Notes: generated by a model from the sequence alone, not told the origin. A stretch of DNA of 27,998 bases from an uncultured Clostridium sp. (GCA_905213875.1 CAJMJN010000019.1:1-27998), one strand, 5' to 3'. Positions 1 through 8,082 are shown, counted from the stretch's first letter. Translations and numbers: made by a program.

Positions 1-23
1 AATTCATTTGAATATTTAGACAT
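1..23 (-). CDS. Start of a putative IS3-family transposase orfA (partial)
   Basis: Only seven codons are visible, MSKYSNE, before the window ends. They follow an AAGGAGG site (33-39 on the plus strand) at good spacing. IS3-family OrfA proteins often begin MSKYS-x-E-F before their helix-turn-helix, which agrees with the neighbouring IS-like end. The assignment rests on this short match and the context only. Confidence 0.4.
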
Positions 24-71
24 AAAATGAACCCTCCTTATTAAACTTTTTTGTCTAATAATTTGGGTTCA
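1..71 (-). mobile_element. Left end of an IS3-family (IS150-like) insertion sequence, cut by the window edge
   Basis: Read on the minus strand, the element begins with TGAACCC at 71-65. A short AT-rich leader containing ATTAGACAAAAAAG follows, then an AAGGAGGG ribosome binding site, then an ATG at 23. A TG terminal start, a TTAGACA-like motif and a closely following orfA are typical of IS150/IS3-group left ends. The element starts 30 nt beyond the stop codon of the adhesin gene, so it inserted downstream without breaking it. The other end and the direct repeat are outside the window. Confidence 0.5.
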
Positions 72-100
72 CTTCATAATAGCTACCTTTTAATTATACT

Positions 101-2792
101 TTATTTACTTGATTTTTTCTTTTTTAGCTCATAAATTCCTGCACAAGTCATTCCTATTCCAGAAGCAGCAAGTATAGTAATCCACATTGCTAATTTACTT
201 TCATCTGATGTTTTTGGAGTTTCAATCAATTGGTTATAAAATTCTACCTCTGCTGTTTTATCATTTCCAACAATTATTTTTTGACTATCTGGAATAACAT
301 ACCCAACATTTATATCTCCTAATAATTCTTCAATAGTATATTCTCCTGCTAAAACCTCATCAATAAAAATTTCTCCATTTTCATTTGTTTTATATATAGC
401 TTCAAAGTTTTCTCCTGTCAGACTTGTTCCAGTAATTTTAAATTCTATCCCTTCTATATTGTTACCATCTGATGAAACTTTCTTTATCTTTATTGATCCT
501 TTTTCTTTATAATTATCAAATTTTATGCTTGTTATCTCATTTTCCTTTAATTCAATAGTTTGTATTTCTGAAGATAATATATATCCCTTCTTTGTACTTT
601 CTTCAAAAATTGTATATTTTTCGTCAATTGCAAGTTTCTTTGAAATAGCCTCTCCATTTTTATCTGTTATAATTTTATCTACTTCATTTCCTTTCGAATC
701 TTTTACCACAAAAGTTATTCCCTCTAATGGATAATTAGTTTCTCCATCTGTTTTTATAACTTTTATTTGACCTTTTTTCTTCTCATTTTCAAAAGTGATA
801 GTTGTTACTTGGTCTTCCTTTAATGTTACTTTTTGTGTTTCTTCATTTAATACATAATATTTACCAGTTATAGTTTCTTTTACAATATAATTTTTATCAA
901 TTGGTAAATCCCTCGAAATTGCCTTTCCATCTTCATTTGTTACAATAGTATCAACTTTATTATTTTGTTCATCATAAATTTCAAATGTTACATTTGGAAT
1001 TTTTACCTCTTTGTTATCTTTATCAACTTTTATAATTTCAACTTTTCCTTTTTTCTTTTCATTTTTAAATGTTATTGTTGTTATTTGATTTTCTTTTAGT
1101 TCTACTTCTATTGGTGTATCATTCAATTTATAATATTCATTTGTCTTAGTCTCATGAATAAATAAATTTTGATAATCTCTTATTGCATATTTTTTTGTAT
1201 ATGCTTCTCCGTTGCTATCTGTTTTTATTGTTTCTAAAACATTTCCATTTTTATCAATAACTTCAAATTCAACATTTTCAAGCCTTACCTTGTTATTCTC
1301 ACTATCTTCTTTTATAACTTTTATTCTACCTTTTTTTAATTCGTTTTCTATTGTAGTTTCTGTCGTTTTATTCCATTCAATTTTTATTTCTGTATTTTCA
1401 GACAGATCATACCATTTTCCAGTATTTTTTTCTATTAAGCTATAATCTCCTGTTCTTAAATTTTCAATATATATTTCTCCGTTTACATCTGTTACATAAG
1501 TTCCAATAACTTTGTTTAATTCCTTACTAAATAAATCGAATTTTACATTTCCTAATGCAATCTTATGATTGTCTTTATCTACTTTATAAATTTTTAGATT
1601 TCCCTTTTTATGTTCATTTTCAACATCTAAAGTTGTCGTTTTGTTATATTCAACATTGCAATTAAATTCAACTTTATTTAAAACATAATTTGAATTTGTA
1701 GATATTTCTTTTAATGCATAATTATTTTGATATAAATTATTGAAAACTGCAACTCCATCTTCTCCAGTTGTAGCTCTTGCAATCTCCGTTCCATCTTTCT
1801 TATATAGTCCAAAGACTACTCCTTTTATAGGTTTATGTGTTTCATCATCTGTTTTATTTACTTTGACTTTTCCTGTGTTAGTAGTAATATTTAACTTCGT
1901 TCTTCCTGCCACATCTCCAAATGGATCATAAGTTATCAAATAATCTTGAGTTCCCTCAATTCTTGTTTTTCCATAAAAAACTGGATATACTTTACATTTG
2001 GCTTTTATTGAAATTGTTACATCAACATTTGATGATAACTGATTTTTAGGTATTCTTATTTTAAATTGTTCATTTCCTCCAAAAGTATCTTTTTCATTTC
2101 CATCTAAACTTGTTATTTTTGCTCCATTTGGCATTCCTATAGTATTTAAGATAGAATATTGTGAAATTTCAACTGGCGCTTTTACTCTATAATTTTGAGA
2201 ATAATATTCTCCATCCTCATAAAAGCCTCCATCTTTGTAAACTTCAACATCAGTATTATATCTTGTTTGGCTACCATTTCTTCCTATATCAACAAGTCTT
2301 GAAATTGCATTTTTTATTGCAACCCCTCTACTATCAGCACCATTGTAGTAACTCTCTACATCAGTACCATATATTATTGAATATATGGCTTGTTTTGTAG
2401 CAACAAATGCGTCATATTTATTTTCCACTCCCATTGCTTCTGGTGTTTGATATGGATATCCATTTATAGCAACTCTCCAAATTCTTTCATCATCAATTAC
2501 AGAATCTATGTCTACACCATATTCTCCCACTTCACTACCAACTCCGTGGTACATCACGATTTAAACAATATGCTGGATATTCTATACCATTTTCTTCATG
2601 TGTAACAAATGTTGTAATTATATAATACCATCTATTATTATGCCAATATTGTAAATGTCTACCACATTCTCCGCCGTCATGTAATTCTGCTGACGATATT
2701 TCAGTCGTTGCAAATGCAATATTTGAAAATGATGAAAAAATTGTTAAAAGTAACATCAATACCGCTACTATTTTTTTTGATTTAATTTTCAC
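101..2792 (-). CDS. Thioester-domain, Cna-B-repeat, sortase-anchored surface adhesin (needs a +1 shift at CGG codon 83)
   Basis: The GTG start at 2792 follows AAGGGAGG. Residues 1-29 are a Sec signal peptide. A thioester domain (TED) follows, with Cys76 in AYCLN and Gln134 in TKQAIY; in this family Cys and Gln form a reactive internal thioester that binds host surfaces covalently. Six SpaA/Cna-B modules of about 90 residues come next, each ending in an N-E-x-K-K-G-type linker. The C-terminus is a sorting signal: TPKTSD (an LPXTG-like variant), a hydrophobic helix and a KKKK tail. Frame 1 runs from 2792 to CGG at 2546-2544 and then stops after SW. The next frame, entered at GGA 2545, is open to 101. 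The joined protein is 896 residues. Cys76 and Gln134 lie on opposite sides of the junction, so neither half alone is functional. A pseudogene or a sequencing insertion is the alternative. Confidence 0.8.
2544..2546 (-). other. Candidate +1 recoding site (CGG) in the adhesin gene
   Basis: Reading GTA CCA CGG AGT TGG TAG gives VPRSW and a stop. Omitting the C of CGG gives GTA CCA GGA GTT GGT, that is VPGVG, and the frame then stays open for 814 residues. Only one base needs to be skipped. Confidence 0.7.
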
Positions 2793-2817
2793 TATTTAAT
2801 TCCTCCCTTATTTTTGC

Positions 2818-2847
2818 ATAAAAAAATAGACACAATTTGTGCCTATT
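2818..2847 (-). terminator. Rho-independent terminator or attenuator between the 249-residue protein gene and the adhesin gene
   Basis: On the minus strand AATAGGCACAA pairs with TTGTGTCTATT and is followed by a run of T. It sits only about 25 bases upstream of the adhesin start, directly before its ribosome binding site. The adhesin must therefore be read through it, or be transcribed from a promoter inside the upstream gene. Confidence 0.7.
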
Positions 2848-2852
2848 ATCAT

Positions 2853-3602
2853 TTAATATATATAACATTCCGTCATAATTAAGCTTTCCCCAGAGTAATA
2901 ATCTTCTGCATATATTCTTATTGCTCCAAATGAATATTTTATATTGCTTATCACTCTTTTTTCTGAAAAAGTAAACTGATTTGTTTTTTCTTTTATTGAA
3001 CTATCAACTATAATTGTATAGCCATATTTCTTCATATCTTCAGTAATATTATTTTCTATTGTACTCTTTATCTTTTGAATCATAGTATCATTTCTAATAT
3101 ATTTCTTTTTAGCTTCTTTAGTTGTTACATTTTCTATTTTATTTTCAATAATTTCGGTTTGTTTATTCAATTTGTCTTCTTTTGAAACTTTACTTGCTGG
3201 TTGTTCAGCATTTTGTTCAATAGTTTCTTCACTTTTTTCAGGTATTACAACTTTCTCTTTTTTACTTGACTCATGTTCATCATTATTATCAAATTTTTTG
3301 TTTGAACTATTTTCCATCTTATTTAAGACATTATTTTTAGTTATTTTTTGATCCTCTTTTTCTAAATTTATTATTTGCTGTTCTTCAATTATTTCTGTAC
3401 TTTCCTCTTGGTACATGTTATCATCAAATTCTGTATTGGTATTTTCACTAATCTTTTTTTCTTCTTCATTATTCGTTTCTAAAATGCTATTTTCAATACT
3501 GCTAATATTAGCCTTATTGTGCCTGAGACACACCTTCATTCCAACACCTATTATAATCATTACAATTGATATTATTATCCCTAAAATCTTAAAAATTTTC
3601 AT
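2853..3602 (-). CDS. Membrane-anchored protein of unknown function
   Basis: 249 residues with an ATG start behind AAAGGAGATGATTAGTT. Residues 4-24 form one hydrophobic segment (ILGIIISIVMIIIGVGM). A highly charged Glu/Lys/Asn-rich stretch of about 140 residues follows, probably an extended spacer outside the membrane. The last 80 residues look folded: they start near KKKYIRNDTMIQKIKST and end LIMTECYIY, with an alternating beta-like pattern. I do not recognise the family. It lies between parB and the adhesin gene, is read in the same direction, and ends in a hairpin terminator, so it may be a cargo gene of the same element and may be co-expressed with the adhesin. No catalytic motif is visible. 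Confidence 0.6.
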   Translation of the reverse strand: MKIFKILGIIISIVMIIIGVGMKVCLRHNKANISSIENSILETNNEEEKKISENTNTEFDDNMYQEESTEIIEEQQIINLEKEDQKITKNNVLNKMENSSNKKFDNNDEHESSKKEKVVIPEKSEETIEQNAEQPASKVSKEDKLNKQTEIIENKIENVTTKEAKKKYIRNDTMIQKIKSTIENNITEDMKKYGYTIIVDSSIKEKTNQFTFSEKRVISNIKYSFGAIRIYAEDYYSGESLIMTECYIY

Positions 3603-3740
3603 AACTAATCATCTCCTTTGTGCATATTTTATTATGTTTATATCTTTTTAGCAAATGTACAAATTTTCTTTTTTGTAAAAAATCCTACATTTTTCTATGA
3701 TTAAGTTTATAAAAATTTTATAAATGTACTCCCATAAATT

Positions 3741-4679
3741 TTACCTAGAATTTCTATCTCTTATTTTGTTTTTCCATCTCATTTGATATTCTTGTAATAA
3801 TTTTGTTATTACATCTTCCATTTGTTTTATTGTATAATCCTTTGGAAAATAATTCTTAACGCTATCGACTTTAAATTTTAATTGTTCCTTTTGATTTGAT
3901 TTTTCAATAGACATTATTCTATCAATCTCATCTGTTGTAAGTTTATTCTCTGAGCTTAGTTTTCTCATTTGTCTTGCCTGAGGATGTGATGGAAAAACAT
4001 CTGTGTATTTTATAGTTTCATATAAATATTCTTGCTTTTCTTTTTTTAAGTAAGAAATTTCAACAGCTGGTCTTAATTTCATTTTTTCTTCATCTACTAA
4101 TTGCAATATTTCTGGAATCAATTCAGTTAAACGAATATACCTATACACATTATCCTTTCCCTCTCCAAATTCTTCTCCAACTATTTCTGCCGTTATTGTT
4201 CCATTTAACTTTGTCGCCACTGGCGAAGAAGTTATTAAATCATTCCTTTTTCCCTGTTTTTTTATAGCTTCTAGTTTCATTTTATAAGCAAATGCTTTTT
4301 CACTTGGCAATATTTTTTCTCTCTGTTTATTACTATCCACCATTTGTATTATAGCTTGTTCATCTGTTAATTCTCTAACAATTGCTTTAATTTCTTTTAT
4401 GCCCGCAAGCTGACAAGCTCTTTTTCGTCTATGTCCTGAAATCATCTCATAAGTCCCCTCTTTTAAAGGTCTTACAATAACTGGCATTACAACACCATTT
4501 GCTTTAATATTTTCAGCAAACTCTCGCATTTCATCATTATCTTTTACTTGATATGGGTGATTAGGAAAATCCTCAATTTTATCTATTGGAATCATAATAG
4601 CCGTCTCAGCTTTCCCATTATTAGTGCTTAATTTAAACAAATCATCTACACTGGGAATTTCTATCTCGAGATTTTTCAT
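3741..4679 (-). CDS. ParB/Spo0J-family partition protein (mobile-element type)
   Basis: 312 residues. The ATG start lies 12 bases after AAGGAGG and overlaps the 3' end of parA by 38 bases, indicating translational coupling. ParB proteins bind centromere-like parS sites and act with ParA to segregate DNA; the ParB/Srx fold hydrolyses CTP. The N-terminal domain shows IPIDKIEDFPNHPY (residues 31-44), ENIKANGVVMPVIVRP and the diagnostic SGHRRKRA (about 79-86). A helix-turn-helix follows around residues 155-190 (TAEIVGEEFGEGKDNVYRYIRL), then a basic C-terminal helix. Sequence style and gene order resemble the ParB of Tn1549-type conjugative elements rather than the chromosomal oriC-linked copy. 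Two CGA codons (in DEMREF and in HRRKRA) are read normally as arginine, which is relevant to the CGG question. Confidence 0.9.
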   Translation of the reverse strand: MKNLEIEIPSVDDLFKLSTNNGKAETAIMIPIDKIEDFPNHPYQVKDNDEMREFAENIKANGVVMPVIVRPLKEGTYEMISGHRRKRACQLAGIKEIKAIVRELTDEQAIIQMVDSNKQREKILPSEKAFAYKMKLEAIKKQGKRNDLITSSPVATKLNGTITAEIVGEEFGEGKDNVYRYIRLTELIPEILQLVDEEKMKLRPAVEISYLKKEKQEYLYETIKYTDVFPSHPQARQMRKLSSENKLTTDEIDRIMSIEKSNQKEQLKFKVDSVKNYFPKDYTIKQMEDVITKLLQEYQMRWKNKIRDRNSR

Positions 4680-5464
4680 TACTGCTCAGTACCTCCTTCA
4701 CAAATTCTTCATAGGCTTTTGCTGGTTTGCTATTCTTGTCATAAGCGTATAGACTTTTTCCCTCAATTGCACATTCAGCCGTACGAACTCCCATCGGAAT
4801 AACAGAATCATAGATCTTTATATGTCTTCCATAATTTTTTCTTAAAGTTTCTATCGTTACCTTTGTTAAATTAGTTCTCATATCTGCAATAGTGAGCAAT
4901 ATTCCTTCGATTTTTAAATTTGGATTTATTTGCATTTTTGTTTTATCAATTGCTTGTAATAATTGTGTCATTCCTTTTAATGGCAAATATTGTGCTTGAA
5001 CTGGTATTATTACACTATCCGCTGTTGCTAAAGCATTTATAGTCAATAACCCTAAACTTGGTCTACAATCTATTAAAATATAATCATATTCATCTTTTAT
5101 CTGCTCTACAAATTGTTTTAATATGTTTTCCTTATTTATATATCTAATCATAGATATTTCTAGTGCCTCCAATTCAATATTAGCTGGTATGAAACTTACT
5201 CCCTCTTTGTTTTGTAATATTCCATAATCTAATTTTATAGGATTTCCTTGTATTGTTTCTTCTAAAAAAGTTCTAATTGTCTTGTTCAAACCATCTTGAT
5301 TTTTTACACCTAAAGATGTAGTTAAATCTCCGTTGTGGATCTAAGTCAATCATTAGCACCTTTTTTCCTTGTCTTGATAGTCCATTGCCTAGATTTACTA
5401 CTGTCGTTGTTTTTCCAACACCACCTTTTTGATTTGCAATTGCGATTACTTTACACTTTGACAT
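4642..5464 (-). CDS. ParA/Soj-family partition ATPase (needs a +1 shift at CGG codon 45)
   Basis: The ATG start follows GAAAGGAGGG. The deviant Walker A motif KGGVGKTT is at residues 13-20 and MIDLDPQ is at 38-44. Then comes CGG at 5332-5330. Unshifted reading gives RRFNYIFRCKK and a stop after residue 63. Skipping C gives DPQ-GDLTTSLGVKNQDG, the expected ParA continuation (DPQ-G is near-invariant in this family). The frame then stays open to 4642, including DYILIDCRPSLG (Walker B region) and VIPVQAQYLPLKG. The joined protein is 273 residues, a normal ParA length. The ATPase needs both halves: nucleotide-binding Lys18 is before the junction and the switch/Walker B residues are after it. The gene probably works with the overlapping parB. 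Genuine pseudogenisation would leave parB without its motor. Confidence 0.85.
5330..5332 (-). other. Candidate +1 recoding site (CGG) in parA
   Basis: GAT CCA CAA CGG AGA TTT becomes GAT CCA CAA GGA GAT TTA when C is skipped, restoring DPQGDL. The rest of parA is uninterrupted. Confidence 0.7.
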
Positions 5465-5490
5465 TTCTTCCCTCCTTTCACTTAAAATTT

Positions 5491-5513
5491 AGCTTTTAAA
5501 AATTTTAAAAGCT
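5491..5513. promoter_or_regulatory. Perfect 11-bp dyad upstream of parA
   Basis: AGCTTTTAAAA and TTTTAAAAGCT flank a single central A. The dyad is 27 bases upstream of the parA start codon, in the gap after the preceding terminator. Its place fits an operator for ParA/ParB autoregulation or a parS-like site. It does not resemble the Spo0J parS consensus. An mRNA hairpin is also possible. Confidence 0.45.
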
Positions 5514-5517
5514 ATGT

Positions 5518-5550
5518 AAAAAAAGCAAATCATTTAATTAGATTTGCTTT
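5518..5550 (-). terminator. Rho-independent terminator
   Basis: On the minus strand AAAGCAAATC pairs with GATTTGCTTT around a 9-nt loop and is followed by a T run. It closes the two-gene unit at 5557-6194 and insulates it from parA. Confidence 0.8.
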
Positions 5551-5556
5551 GTAATT

Positions 5557-5907
5557 TCATCTGCTACTTTCTCTTTCCTTATTCTCATATTTCTTCTTTA
5601 AAATTTTTAGTCTTTGCTTTAATCTTTGATTATAGCCCTCTGCTCCAAAAATCATTACCTGTTTTGTAGCCTCTATTTTTGTTTTTATATTCTCTTTTTG
5701 AGTTTCATAATTGTATTCTTCTAACATGTTTTTTATTTGTATTTCAGATGTGATATTAGTAAATATAATATGCCCTGACTTTATTTCAAAATCATAATTT
5801 TTCTTTAGTAAATAACTTAAAAAATATCTTTGTCCCTCCGAATCATATTGTTGCAAAATCGGAGAATTAAATAAATTTTCCTTATTATATTTCAGTTGTT
5901 CGTTCAT
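5557..5907 (-). CDS. Small accessory protein of unknown function
   Basis: 116 residues. The start codon overlaps the stop of the upstream gene as ATGA (5904-5907), so the two are translationally coupled. The sequence is hydrophilic: an N-terminal helix with LQQYDSEGQRYFLSYLLKK, then beta-like stretches (SGHIIFTNI), then a strongly basic C-terminal helix (NQRLKQRLKILKKKYENKE) that might touch nucleic acid. No signal peptide, membrane segment or known motif is visible, and I do not recognise the family. It lies directly upstream of parA-parB behind a terminator, so it is probably a small gene carried by the same element. Confidence 0.6.
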   Translation of the reverse strand: MNEQLKYNKENLFNSPILQQYDSEGQRYFLSYLLKKNYDFEIKSGHIIFTNITSEIQIKNMLEEYNYETQKENIKTKIEATKQVMIFGAEGYNQRLKQRLKILKKKYENKERESSR

Positions 5908-6194
5908 CTTATTTTTCCTTTTCTCTTTTCTTTTAATTTTGCAACTTGCATATATATTTCAGTTGCCTTATCTTCATCAAATTCCTTATTTACTGATATA
6001 TTCTTTTTTTGAATAAAGTTCTTTGAAAATGCAAATTGATTATCTCCTAAAAAAACAAATCTTCCGTCATCATCTTTTCCAATGTACATTGCTGTAATTG
6101 GTTTTATCTCATCTTTAAATAGTGGTAAGTTTATTGTACAAAACATTCCTTTTTGCAAATTATCTAAAAATTCAATTGTTTTTTCTGCTTCCAT
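5904..6194 (-). CDS. Small accessory protein of unknown function
   Basis: 96 residues. The ATG start follows AAAGGAGGGATAAG, a strong ribosome binding site. The protein looks like a small beta-barrel or SH3-like fold (MFCTINLPLF, ITAMYIGKDDDGRFVFLGDNQFAFSKNFI) followed by a basic helix (VAKLKEKRKGKIR). It is coupled by ATGA overlap to the next gene. I do not recognise it. The context (partition genes, XRE regulator, small genes with no core homologue) suggests cargo or accessory functions of an integrated element. Confidence 0.6.
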   Translation of the reverse strand: MEAEKTIEFLDNLQKGMFCTINLPLFKDEIKPITAMYIGKDDDGRFVFLGDNQFAFSKNFIQKKNISVNKEFDEDKATEIYMQVAKLKEKRKGKIR

Positions 6195-6224
6195 CTTATC
6201 CCTCCTTTCTTTTTTTAGACAATG

Positions 6225-6253
6225 AAAAAAGCCAATCTTTCGATCAGCTTTTT
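6225..6253 (-). terminator. Rho-independent terminator
   Basis: On the minus strand AAAAAGC then TGATC pairs with GATTG then GCTTTTTT around a GAAA tetraloop. It lies just downstream of the broken small ORF at 6275-6470. Confidence 0.75.
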
Positions 6254-6274
6254 ATGTATTTATTTATTATAATT

Positions 6275-6470
6275 TCATAAAATATATTGATTAGGAGCCA
6301 AATTCAAATAAACTTTGACCTCTACATTAGAATATTCATTTCTTATTTTCTCTACTCTCACATGGTTTTCAAGAGTTTTACGCAAGTCGAACGCATTTCC
6401 TACTAATAACAAATGCTATTAATGTTATTCCGTTTTGTGCTTCTTTTTGGTTTATTATTGCTTTTTCCAT
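6275..6470 (-). pseudogene. Small pilin-like ORF broken by a frameshift that is not at CGG
   Basis: ATG at 6470, preceded by AAGGAAGGAG, opens MEKAIINQKEAQNGITLIAF. The segment N-G-ITLIAFVI resembles the class III-like prepilin N-termini of Clostridia. This frame stops after 30 residues. One frame over, GNAFDLRKTLEN and a coding-like tail ending LAPNQYIL run to a stop at 6275. Removing one base around AGT AGG AAA would join the two into about 64 residues. No CGG is involved: the candidate slip codons are AGG or CGA, which are both read normally elsewhere. It may be a decayed remnant or two unrelated fragments. It ends just before a terminator, so it was probably once expressed. Confidence 0.35.
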
Positions 6471-6480
6471 AATAAAACAT

Positions 6481-6796
6481 TCTCCTTCCTTTTTCTTATG
6501 TTTTTTCTTTTTTTGCTTTTGTTTTAATTATTCCCATTCTAATAAATAGTTATAATTTTAACATTTATATTTTATCTATTCTTTTGAATTAAGTCAATAT
6601 ATCATAGTAATTAATTCTTTTTATTTGTTATAAATAACTTTATATTCTTTATTCATAAACTTATATTAATACTTTCTTTTATATTATTTGTAGTACAAAT
6701 TGTTGTATTGTTTTATTTTTGCCCTATTGACAGTTCGTTCTTTTTTAACCTTGGAATTGATATACTTTTTGTATTATAGGTAAAGGAGGCACTAAA
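6481..6796. other. Non-coding control region upstream of the XRE regulator gene
   Basis: This gap of about 316 bases separates the divergent small ORF and the XRE gene. It is almost pure A/T and contains no coding ORF. Near its right end is an extended -10 sequence, TGATATACT (6758-6766), with a poor -35 (TTCTTT, 6738-6743). An isolated TTGACA at 6727-6732 has no -10 at correct spacing. I see no clear operator dyad, although an XRE protein often regulates such a gap. Confidence 0.4.
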
Positions 6797-7177
6797 ATGA
6801 ACAATACAGAAAGTGAATTAAGAAAAAGTATTGGAAAAAAAATTAAAATAGCTAGATTAAAGGCTGAATATACTCAAGAACAATTGGCTGAAAAATTATC
6901 TTTATCTACAAGATATATTAGTCAATTAGAACGTGGTATTGCATTTGGTAGTGCTAGTACTATTATTAGTGTTTGCAAAGCTTTAAATATTAATGCTAAC
7001 TTTTTATTCGCAGATGTTATTAATGTAACAGATTCCCCTTCAGTTAATGATTTAGTAGGACAAAATTTTATAGAAAATTATTTAAAACTTGATGATTATA
7101 ATAAATTAATAGTAAATGCTCTTACTAATGAATTAGTAAAAATTCAAAAATCTACAAAAGCAAAAAAAGAAGCTTAA
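6797..7177 (+). CDS. XRE-family (Cro/CI-type) transcriptional regulator
   Basis: 126 residues. The ATG start lies eight bases after AAAGGAGG. Residues 9-66 form the five-helix HTH_XRE domain: IGKKIKIARLKAEYTQEQLA, then SLSTRYISQLERG (recognition helix), then STIISVCKALNINANFLF. The 60-residue C-terminal part is helical and probably dimerises; no peptidase or ligand-binding motif is seen. It is the only plus-strand gene in the first 9 kb and is divergent from the partition/cargo genes. It is therefore a plausible regulator of that element, like repressors of integrative elements and prophages. A hairpin terminator overlaps its 3' end. Confidence 0.85.
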   Translation: MNNTESELRKSIGKKIKIARLKAEYTQEQLAEKLSLSTRYISQLERGIAFGSASTIISVCKALNINANFLFADVINVTDSPSVNDLVGQNFIENYLKLDDYNKLIVNALTNELVKIQKSTKAKKEA

Positions 7178-7190
7178 TGCTTCTTTTTTT
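7162..7190 (+). terminator. Rho-independent terminator overlapping the 3' end of the XRE gene
   Basis: AAAAAAAGAAGC pairs with GCTTCTTTTTTT around TTAAT, with the T run included. The stop codon is inside the hairpin. The symmetry lets it work for the convergent gene as well. A second weaker hairpin, GAAAGTTC-TTT-GAATTTC plus T run, follows at 7200-7222. Confidence 0.75.
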
Positions 7191-7245
7191 CTATAATAGG
7201 AAAGTTCTTTGAATTTCTTTTTATAGAAATATATTAATCTATATT

Positions 7246-7927
7246 TTAATTTATAGTCGTACCTGTTGCACCTGTTCCAACAACCGCTTCTTGTAATGAA
7301 TTCCATGTATTACATCCTACAATTCCATCTACTTGTAACCCGACTTTTGCTTGGTAATTTCTTACAGCTGTTTGGGTTGCAGATCCAAAAATTCCATCTA
7401 ATCCATTAGTTCTATACCCCAATGTATTTAAATCATCTTGTGCTATTAGTACATAATTACTTACGCTTCCCCTTTTTAAAGTTGGATATCCTCCATATGA
7501 ACACGCAGGTGTTCCAAATCTTTTATCGAAATGTACCCATGTAGGTGTTACAGAAATTGGCTCAACATATGACCACACTCCTGAATTTCTTGCTGAATTC
7601 CATAATTGTCTTCTTCGTGTATCTGATAATGTTTGGCCTACATCAAATGCGGTTCCGGCATAATGTTGACTTTGATTACCGATGTCCACCTTCATATGGT
7701 CTTTTAAATGCAAAACCAACTGGAATTGGACCTCCAAAAATATATCTTTGACTATTCCAACTTTGCATAGTTCTTTTTGTTGTCCATAAGATATTACTTT
7801 TACTAGAACCTCTAAACTCCCTAACTTTTAAAGTTGAATTTGTATTATATGGCATTGGATCTGCTTCATTTCTATAATATGTTTCCATTCTATCTGTGTC
7901 ATTATTAAAAACAATTATTTTTGCCAT
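7246..7927 (-). CDS. M15-type D-Ala-D-Ala peptidase with C-terminal peptidoglycan-binding domain (needs a +1 shift at CGG codon 83)
   Basis: The ATG start at 7927 follows GAAGGAATGAGAG. The first frame runs 82 codons to ...RPYEGGH; CGG at 7681-7679 is next and is followed at once by TAA. Skipping C gives GGH-GNQSQHYAGTAFDVGQ and an open frame to 7246, 226 residues in all. After the junction the M15_3-type zinc motif SQHYAGTAFD (His88, Asp95) and WVHFD (His132) appear. A PG_binding_1 repeat follows (DDLNTLGYRTNGLDGIFGSAT, then VDGIVGCNTWNSL, about 155-215). M15 enzymes of this type cut peptide stems of peptidoglycan; related domains occur in phage endolysins and in spore or cell-wall lytic enzymes. 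No signal peptide is seen, so release may rely on lysis, a holin or the mother cell. The 82-residue N-terminal part is unlike standard M15 and may position the substrate. Confidence 0.75.
7679..7681 (-). other. Candidate +1 recoding site (CGG) in the M15 peptidase gene
   Basis: GGT GGA CAT CGG TAA TCA terminates one codon later. Skipping C gives CAT GGT AAT CAA AGT, that is H-GNQS, continuing straight into the zinc-binding motif. GAAGGTGG lies seven bases upstream and resembles a Shine-Dalgarno stimulator, but the other three sites lack one. Confidence 0.65.
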
Positions 7928-8002
7928 TACACTCTCATTCCTTCACATTTTTATTATATACTATGAGTTATATACATTAACTGTTACTAGATTTTCATTA
8001 AC

Positions 8003-8046
8003 ACTAAAAAAACCTAAATTATTAAACTATATTCTTAATAATTTAG
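8003..8046 (-). terminator. Rho-independent terminator downstream of the sortase gene
   Basis: On the minus strand CTAAATTATTAA and TTAATAATTTAG form a perfect 12-bp stem with a 9-nt loop, followed by GGTTTTTTTAG. It lies 37 bases after the sortase stop codon. Confidence 0.85.
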
Positions 8047-8082
8047 ATTTTCTTAAATTCTTTATCTTATCGTTATTAAATT

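Noticed and set aside
4642..5464. Chromosomal soj-spo0J pair marking the replication origin
   Set aside because: No origin-linked neighbours (dnaA, gidB, rnpA) or canonical parS are visible, and the surroundings are IS, adhesin and small accessory genes.
6275..6470. AGG or CGA as further +1 recoding codons
   Set aside because: AGG is read in frame in the PBP (TLRKAL, FGQRLN) and CGA in ParB (DEMREF, HRRKRA), so these codons do not shift in general.
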